53,738 nt of DNA, taken from NCBI RefSeq assembly GCF_013359735.1, contig NZ_JABFMX010000024.1:1-53738 (forward strand). The letters run 5' to 3'. Position 1 is the first letter of the stretch. Each line of letters opens with the position of its first letter. The stretch comes from Arthrobacter sp. C9C5. GTDB lineage: Bacteria > Actinomycetota > Actinomycetes > Actinomycetales > Micrococcaceae. The position numbers were made by a program, and so were the translations under genes. The notes under the pieces are model-generated. The model did no database searches. It was given only the letters and a program-made list of their open reading frames with translations, and had not been told where the DNA came from. Of this stretch, positions 49,716 to 53,738 are shown piece after piece.

Positions 49716-51059
49716 TCAGACGGACAGCGGAACTTCCTCCGCCACGTCGTCGTGCGCGGCCGGCTCCTGCCGCGCCGGGCGCATCGCCGCTACGGCGCCG
49801 CCCGCCACGAGGACCACGGCACCGACGCCCATGTAGAGCATGGAAGCCGTCCAGTGCGCGTCCAGCAGGGCGCCGGTGATGAGCGGGGCGACGATGGCGC
49901 CGACGCGGCCGATTCCGATCGCCCAGCCGACGCCGGTGCTCCGGACGGACGCGCCGTACAGGGCGGGGGTAATGGTGTACATGCCGGCGATGCAGCCGTT
50001 GATCAACATGCCAACGACGCCGCCCGCGACGAACGCCAGGGCGAGGATGCCGGCGGTGGAAATGAACATGACCATGGTGGCGGCCGAGAGTACCGCAAAC
50101 GCGATCATCACCTTGCGGCTGTTCCAGCGGATGGTGAGCAGGCCGTAGAGCAGGGACCCGAAGGTGCCGCCCAGGGTGAGCATGAGACCGCCGATGACGC
50201 CCTGGCTCTCAGTCATGCCGGCGGTGACGAGCAGCCGCGGCGTCCAGCTGTTCACGAAGTAGAACCCGAACATGGTGGCAAAGAAGGCCAGCCAGACGAG
50301 CCAGGTGGAGCGGCGGTTGCCGGCGGTGAAGAGTTCAGAAAGCTTGTTCCTGCGCTGGGCAACTGCAGCGGGCGCGGGGATCTCGGTCACCTCGGGCTGG
50401 CCAATCTTGCGGGCAATCTTGTTGAGACGATCAAGGACGTTGCGGGGACGACGATTGGTCAGGAAGTCCACCGATTCAGGCAGCAGGACCGCCAGCAGGG
50501 CCAGGACGACGCCGGTGCAAATGCCGCCGAACACGAAGACCGAGCGCCAGCCGAAGTTTGCCTGGAGGGACACGGCGGCGGCGCCGCCCAGCGTCGCGCC
50601 GATGCCGTAGCCGGCCGTATAGATGCTGATGGCCAGCCCGCGCCAGCGCTTGGAGGAGTATTCGCTGGCAATCACGTTGGTGCAGGCCAGGATGCCGCCG
50701 ATGCCCAGGCCCGTGACGACGCGCCAGATTCCCAGCTCCACCGCCGAGTGCGCCAGGGAGGCGAGCAGCATGCCGGCGGTGGCAAGGCCAACGGAGACCA
50801 GGACCATGGGCCGGCGGCCGATGACGTCGGCGAAGGGTGCCAGGCCCAGCGACCCGATGGCCATGCCGACCAGGCCGGAGCTCAACAGGATGCCGAGCTC
50901 GGCCCCGCTGAGGCCGAACTCGCGGGTGACGCTGTTGGCCGTGAACGCCATGGCCAGAACGTCGAAGCCGTCGAGGGCGTTGAGGATGATGCACAATCCG
51001 ACGATCAGCCATTGGTACAGGGACATGCGGGACGCGTCGATGCGTTCTTGGAGTTGCAT
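49716..51059 (-). CDS. vanK: MFS aromatic-acid transporter, VanK-like
   Basis: A 447-residue major facilitator of the aromatic acid:H+ symporter group: twelve membrane segments, LNALDGFDVLAMAFTANSVTREFGLS at helix 1 and the A-motif DVIGRRPMV between helices 2 and 3. It is next to a PadR-type regulator and near vanillin dehydrogenase and vanillate oxygenase genes, so it likely imports vanillate or a related acid. The ATG at 51059 starts at the family's usual N-terminus. The promoter carries two copies of the 18-base operator. Confidence 0.85.
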   Translation of the reverse strand: MQLQERIDASRMSLYQWLIVGLCIILNALDGFDVLAMAFTANSVTREFGLSGAELGILLSSGLVGMAIGSLGLAPFADVIGRRPMVLVSVGLATAGMLLASLAHSAVELGIWRVVTGLGIGGILACTNVIASEYSSKRWRGLAISIYTAGYGIGATLGGAAAVSLQANFGWRSVFVFGGICTGVVLALLAVLLPESVDFLTNRRPRNVLDRLNKIARKIGQPEVTEIPAPAAVAQRRNKLSELFTAGNRRSTWLVWLAFFATMFGFYFVNSWTPRLLVTAGMTESQGVIGGLMLTLGGTFGSLLYGLLTIRWNSRKVMIAFAVLSAATMVMFISTAGILALAFVAGGVVGMLINGCIAGMYTITPALYGASVRSTGVGWAIGIGRVGAIVAPLITGALLDAHWTASMLYMGVGAVVLVAGGAVAAMRPARQEPAAHDDVAEEVPLSV

Positions 51060-51190
51060 GAGACTACTTTCTGGAGGCCGCGGACAGTCCGGGCGGGTAC
51101 AAAGTTGCGTGCCGAGCGGCGGGTGTGCGCCATTCGGGGCCAAAAGCCCGCCGCCGGGGATCGTCGTCGAGCGCCCGGCAGCCGGACAAC

Positions 51191-51208
51191 TATCTATACT
51201 GATAGCTA
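51191..51208. promoter_or_regulatory. VanR-like operator O1
   Basis: TATCTAT-N4-ATAGCTA, an 18-base near-palindrome downstream of the predicted vanK start of transcription. It shares the layout TANCTAT-N4-RTAGNTA with three other sites. Confidence 0.6.
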
Positions 51209-51225
51209 GATGTGGCGTGAGACAC

Positions 51226-51255
51226 AGCGTAACTATGAACATAGTTAGTTGACAA
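51226..51255 (-). promoter_or_regulatory. Candidate vanK promoter
   Basis: On the minus strand TTGTCA (51255-51250) and TACGCT (51231-51226) are 18 bases apart. Operator O2 fills the spacer and O1 lies just past the start, so a bound repressor would cover the promoter. Confidence 0.5.
51230..51247. promoter_or_regulatory. VanR-like operator O2
   Basis: TAACTATGAACATAGTTA, a perfect eight-base-arm palindrome between the vanK and regulator genes, 39 bases from O1 centre to centre. It overlaps the spacer of the predicted vanK promoter. Confidence 0.65.
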
Positions 51256-51304
51256 GAGTTTTGATGAAGTCGGGCCCGTATGTTGCGATGCGACGACGAG
51301 TCCC

Positions 51305-51907
51305 ATGGAAAGGACCGGTGGCGAGGTGAGTCTGCGCTACGCCCTGCTTGCCCTGCTGACATCCCAGCCCCTGACGGGCTACGACGTTTTCAAGCAGTTC
51401 GAACAATCCGTCGGCTACGTCTGGCATGCTCCGGACTCGCAGATCTATCCGGAACTCCGCCGGATGGAAAAGGACGGGTTGCTGCGCGGCGTCGAGGAGG
51501 CCTGGGGGAAGAAGGGAAAGAAGAAGCGGTACCACATCACCCCGGAGGGGGTTGAGGCTTTTCGGGCCTGGATCAACACGACCCTCGATTACACCCGTGA
51601 GCGGGATCCAGTCCACCTCAAGGCGGCATATCTGGAGTGGGCTGAGCCCGAGGCCGCGCGGACGCAGATGCAGGCCCACATCGCATACCACTCCTCACGC
51701 GCTCAGCAGTGGCAGGAGATGATTGCCGCCCTTGAGGACCGGAGCAATCCCATTCTGGCAACCCGGCTGGAGGCGGCTCCGGAAGCCGACCGAGCCAAGA
51801 TCGCCGGTTACAAAATATTCACCTACGAGGGCATGATCGAGCGCGCCAACGCCGAGATCCACTGGGCCCGGCATGGCTTGGAGCTGATCGACAAATTGGA
51901 GTCGTAA
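51305..51907 (+). CDS. vanR: PadR-family regulator, VanR-like
   Basis: A 200-residue PadR regulator: N-terminal winged helix-turn-helix (LRYALLALLTSQPLTGYDVFKQFEQSVGYVWHAPDSQIYPELRRMEKDGLL) and a C-terminal helical dimerisation region (residues about 95-195). In Corynebacterium glutamicum a PadR-type VanR represses the vanABK genes until vanillate binds. Here the four matching palindromes at the two divergent promoters make this gene the likely regulator. The ATG at 51305 is used; a GTG at 51326 is possible. Confidence 0.85.
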   Translation: MERTGGEVSLRYALLALLTSQPLTGYDVFKQFEQSVGYVWHAPDSQIYPELRRMEKDGLLRGVEEAWGKKGKKKRYHITPEGVEAFRAWINTTLDYTRERDPVHLKAAYLEWAEPEAARTQMQAHIAYHSSRAQQWQEMIAALEDRSNPILATRLEAAPEADRAKIAGYKIFTYEGMIERANAEIHWARHGLELIDKLES

Positions 51908-51910
51908 CGC

Positions 51911-51955
51911 TTGGTGTGCCAACGAGCCCTGCTGAGGGGCTCGTTGGCACACCAA
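51911..51955. terminator. Bidirectional terminator
   Basis: A 19-base perfect stem (51911-51929 with 51937-51955), seven-base loop, between the convergent regulator and dehydrogenase genes. Long and fully paired, though without a long U-run. Confidence 0.85.
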
Positions 51956-51987
51956 CTCCAACTTGTGCTCGCGACGGGGGTTCCGGG

Positions 51988-53451
51988 CTAGAAAGGGTAC
52001 CGGGCGGGTTTGGCCTGCATGGTGACCCACTGGTTTTCGGTGAACGACTCCAGGTTGGCCTCGGCGCCGCCGATCCGCCCTCCGGTCCCGGAATTGCGGA
52101 CGCCGCCGAAGGGGATGTGGGCTTCATCGCCGACGGTCTGGTCATTGATGTGGACCAGCCCGGACGGGATGTGCCGTGCGATGCTCCAGGCGCTCATGGC
52201 GTCGGAGGTAATGATGCTGACGGAGAGTCCGTATTCGGAATCCCTGGCCAGTTCCACGGCTTCCTCAACCGTACTGAAGCGGATAACTGGCGCCACCGGT
52301 CCGAAGACTTCCGAGCAGAACGCTGGCGTATCCGCACGTACGCCGTCCAGTACGGTCGGCGCGTAGAACAACCCGTCGAAGGTGCCGCCGGCAAGCAGTG
52401 TGGCGCCGCCGGCCACACTCTCGGTGACCAGCCGGTGGATGTTGTCCCGCTGTTTCACGTCAATGATCGGGCCCAGCGCCACTTGCTCGGTAAAGGGGTC
52501 GCCCACGGTGAGCCGCTTGGCCTTCTCGGCAAGCAGCGCCACGTACTCATCGGCGATGGATTCGTGGACGATGTGCCGCCCGGCCGTCATGCAGATCTGG
52601 CCCTGGTGGAGGAAGGATCCCCACGCGCCGTTGGAGGCCGCCAATTCCACGTCGGCATCGGCTAGGACGATCATGGCGTTGTTGCCGCCTAGCTCGAGGT
52701 GAGCCCGCTTGAGATGCTCGGCAGCCGAGGCCCCGACGCGGCGGCCCGCAGCCGTGGAGCCGGTGAAGGCGATCACCCGGGTTTCCGGATTTGCCACCAG
52801 GGCGGCGCCGGCCTCAGCCCCACCTGGCAGCACCTGCAGGACTCCGGCCGGCAGGCCGGCCTCCTCGAAGACCCTGGCGATTGATACTCCGCCGGCCACG
52901 GCAGTCCGCATGTCCGGCTTCAAAACAACCGCGTTGCCCAGAGCCAGCGCCGGAGCCACGGCCCGGATAGCCAGAATCAGGGGAACGTTGAACGGTGAGA
53001 TGACACCGACGACGCCGACAGGGACCCGCCGGCTGAAGCTGAGCCGCTCGGGATCGGCGGCCGCAAGCAGCTCGCCCTGGCCCCGGGAAGGCAGCGCGGA
53101 GGCCTCAAAACACTCCTGCGCCGCAGTGTGGGTTTCCAGCTGTGCCTTAGGCAGGATCGAACCGGCCTCACGGATGATCCACTCATGGATCTCGTCGGCG
53201 TGCTGTTCGAAGAGCATGCCTGCCCGCCGCATGACCGCCGCACGTTCTTCGAAGTTGGTTTCAGCCCAGTCCGCCTGGGCTGCGGTCGCCGCCTTACAGG
53301 CTGCATCGATGTCGTCGGCGGACGCGACGCCGATGCGCCCAAGTTCATTTCCCGTAGCTGGTTCAACCACAGGGGCGTCGCCGCCGCCGGAAAATGTCCA
53401 GCTTCCGGTAAAGATCTTGCCTTCCCAGATTGCGGGGTCCATCAGTTTCAC
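51988..53451 (-). CDS. vdh: Aromatic aldehyde (vanillin/benzaldehyde) dehydrogenase
   Basis: A 487-residue aldehyde dehydrogenase with catalytic C287 (HQGQICMTAGRH) and E254 (LELGGNN). The cofactor region ISPFNVPLILAIRAV and FTGSTAAGRRVG are typical of benzaldehyde/vanillin dehydrogenases. It oxidises vanillin or a similar aldehyde to the acid. The GTG at 53451 is chosen because AAAGG lies seven bases before it; ATG at 53442 and an upstream ATG at 53529 are alternatives. It is divergent from a vanA-like gene. Confidence 0.88.
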   Translation of the reverse strand: MKLMDPAIWEGKIFTGSWTFSGGGDAPVVEPATGNELGRIGVASADDIDAACKAATAAQADWAETNFEERAAVMRRAGMLFEQHADEIHEWIIREAGSILPKAQLETHTAAQECFEASALPSRGQGELLAAADPERLSFSRRVPVGVVGVISPFNVPLILAIRAVAPALALGNAVVLKPDMRTAVAGGVSIARVFEEAGLPAGVLQVLPGGAEAGAALVANPETRVIAFTGSTAAGRRVGASAAEHLKRAHLELGGNNAMIVLADADVELAASNGAWGSFLHQGQICMTAGRHIVHESIADEYVALLAEKAKRLTVGDPFTEQVALGPIIDVKQRDNIHRLVTESVAGGATLLAGGTFDGLFYAPTVLDGVRADTPAFCSEVFGPVAPVIRFSTVEEAVELARDSEYGLSVSIITSDAMSAWSIARHIPSGLVHINDQTVGDEAHIPFGGVRNSGTGGRIGGAEANLESFTENQWVTMQAKPARYPF

Positions 53452-53522
53452 GAAGGTACCTTTCGGTGGGTGGTCCGGCTCTGGCGTCGTTGCGAAGGCC
53501 GGTATCAGGTAATTGAAGCCTC

Positions 53523-53551
53523 TTGCCACTACCTATGTTGATAGGTATGCT
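53523..53551 (+). promoter_or_regulatory. Candidate vanA promoter
   Basis: TTGCCA (53523-53528) and TATGCT (53546-53551) are 17 bases apart. Operator O3 spans the spacer and touches the -10, and O4 lies downstream of the expected start, the same layout as at vanK. Confidence 0.5.
53530..53547. promoter_or_regulatory. VanR-like operator O3
   Basis: TACCTAT-N4-ATAGGTA, a perfect seven-base-arm palindrome between the dehydrogenase and vanA-like genes. It matches the layout of O1, O2 and O4. Confidence 0.65.
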
Positions 53552-53565
53552 GTGATGCGGAACAC

Positions 53566-53583
53566 TACCTATCGAGGTAGATA
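53566..53583. promoter_or_regulatory. VanR-like operator O4
   Basis: TACCTAT-N4-GTAGATA, one step less symmetric than O3 but with the same 18-base layout, 36 bases from O3 centre to centre, 26 bases before the vanA-like ATG. Confidence 0.55.
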
Positions 53584-53608
53584 GTAGCGGGAAACGGAAG
53601 GATTGACC

Positions 53609-53738
53609 ATGACGGCAATGATGCAGTCCGTGAACTCGACGACGAACAAGGTGCTGGGGTACCCGCTTAATGCCTGGTATGTAGCCGCCTGGGACCATGA
53701 AGTGACCCGGAAGCCGATGTCCCGGCGGATCGCGGACC
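53609..53738 (+). CDS. vanA: Start of vanillate O-demethylase oxygenase (VanA-like), cut by window end
   Basis: Only the first 43 residues are present. The segment GYPLNAWYVAAWDHEVTRKPMSRRIAD is the N-terminus of Rieske-type vanillate demethylase oxygenases (VanA), preceding the Rieske cluster. GGAAGGA lies six bases before the ATG. It is divergent from the dehydrogenase gene and controlled by operators O3 and O4. Its activity (vanillate to protocatechuate with a VanB reductase) is inferred from this short part and the neighbours. Confidence 0.8.
   Translation, partial: MTAMMQSVNSTTNKVLGYPLNAWYVAAWDHEVTRKPMSRRIAD

Noticed and set aside
1..53738. tRNA, rRNA, CRISPR, transposase or phage genes
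   Set aside because: None was recognised; no cloverleaf-like segment, regular spaced repeats or transposase/integrase motif was seen.

Overview
The window is GC-rich DNA from a chromosome, most likely of an actinobacterium in or near Arthrobacter/Pseudarthrobacter (Micrococcaceae). This is inferred from the GC-biased codons, frequent GTG/TTG starts, the actinobacterial small families (DUF2630, DUF6221 and DUF6480-like types), a GAF-ANTAR regulator, and a vanillate cluster controlled by a PadR-type regulator. I found no rRNA, tRNA, CRISPR array, transposase or phage gene. Genes are densely packed in short operons with many 1-4 base overlaps, and the gaps hold many hairpins and operator-like palindromes.

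Layout. (1) 23-9015: sugar-acid island. A minus-strand operon runs from an ABC binding protein and two permeases to a galactonate-type dehydratase, a KDPG/KDPGal-type aldolase and a PfkB-family kinase, with a divergent FadR-type regulator; an aldo/keto reductase and an NAD(P)-dependent epimerase/dehydratase follow. Together they can import an aldonate-like compound and cut it to pyruvate and glyceraldehyde 3-phosphate. (2) 9162-21316: stress/accessory island with a universal stress protein, SRPBCC and membrane proteins, DUF302, a phosphoribosyltransferase-hydrolase fusion, an MgtA-like P-type ATPase, a GAF-ANTAR regulator, two hydrolases, a cupin, VOC and DJ-1/PfpI proteins, DUF2630 and disordered small proteins. 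(3) 21404-26453: a FadR-type regulator divergent from a MatC-like carrier, a class III CoA-transferase and a single-chain AccD-AccA-like carboxyltransferase. This looks like an unusual malonate (or related dicarboxylate) pathway and is the best candidate for an undescribed system. (4) 26530-30402: CapA-like protein, secreted subtilase and a two-domain multicopper oxidase.

(5) 30476-36126: nitrogen and ion transport. An NCS1 nucleobase permease and an AmtB channel diverge from a 530-base region with GlnR-like and CRP-like sites; an Na+/H+ antiporter fused to a UBP zinc finger follows. (6) 36195-45685: mixed metabolic genes: an F420-reductase-like protein, DUF1992, an MBL hydrolase with an acyl-CoA ligase, an SDR, TspO, an ArsR-AHSA1 pair with a clear self-regulating promoter, a GHKL ATPase and a STAS-like protein. 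(7) 45883-48646: two secreted proteins, DUF6454-like and a phosphoesterase/phospholipase C, behind a possible PHO box. (8) 49716-53738: vanillate cluster: vanK-like carrier, PadR/VanR-like regulator, vanillin/benzaldehyde dehydrogenase and the start of a vanA-like oxygenase. Four copies of one 18-base palindrome lie in the two divergent promoter regions.

Family names come from reading the translations. Regulatory sites are pattern matches judged by eye, with no statistical test.
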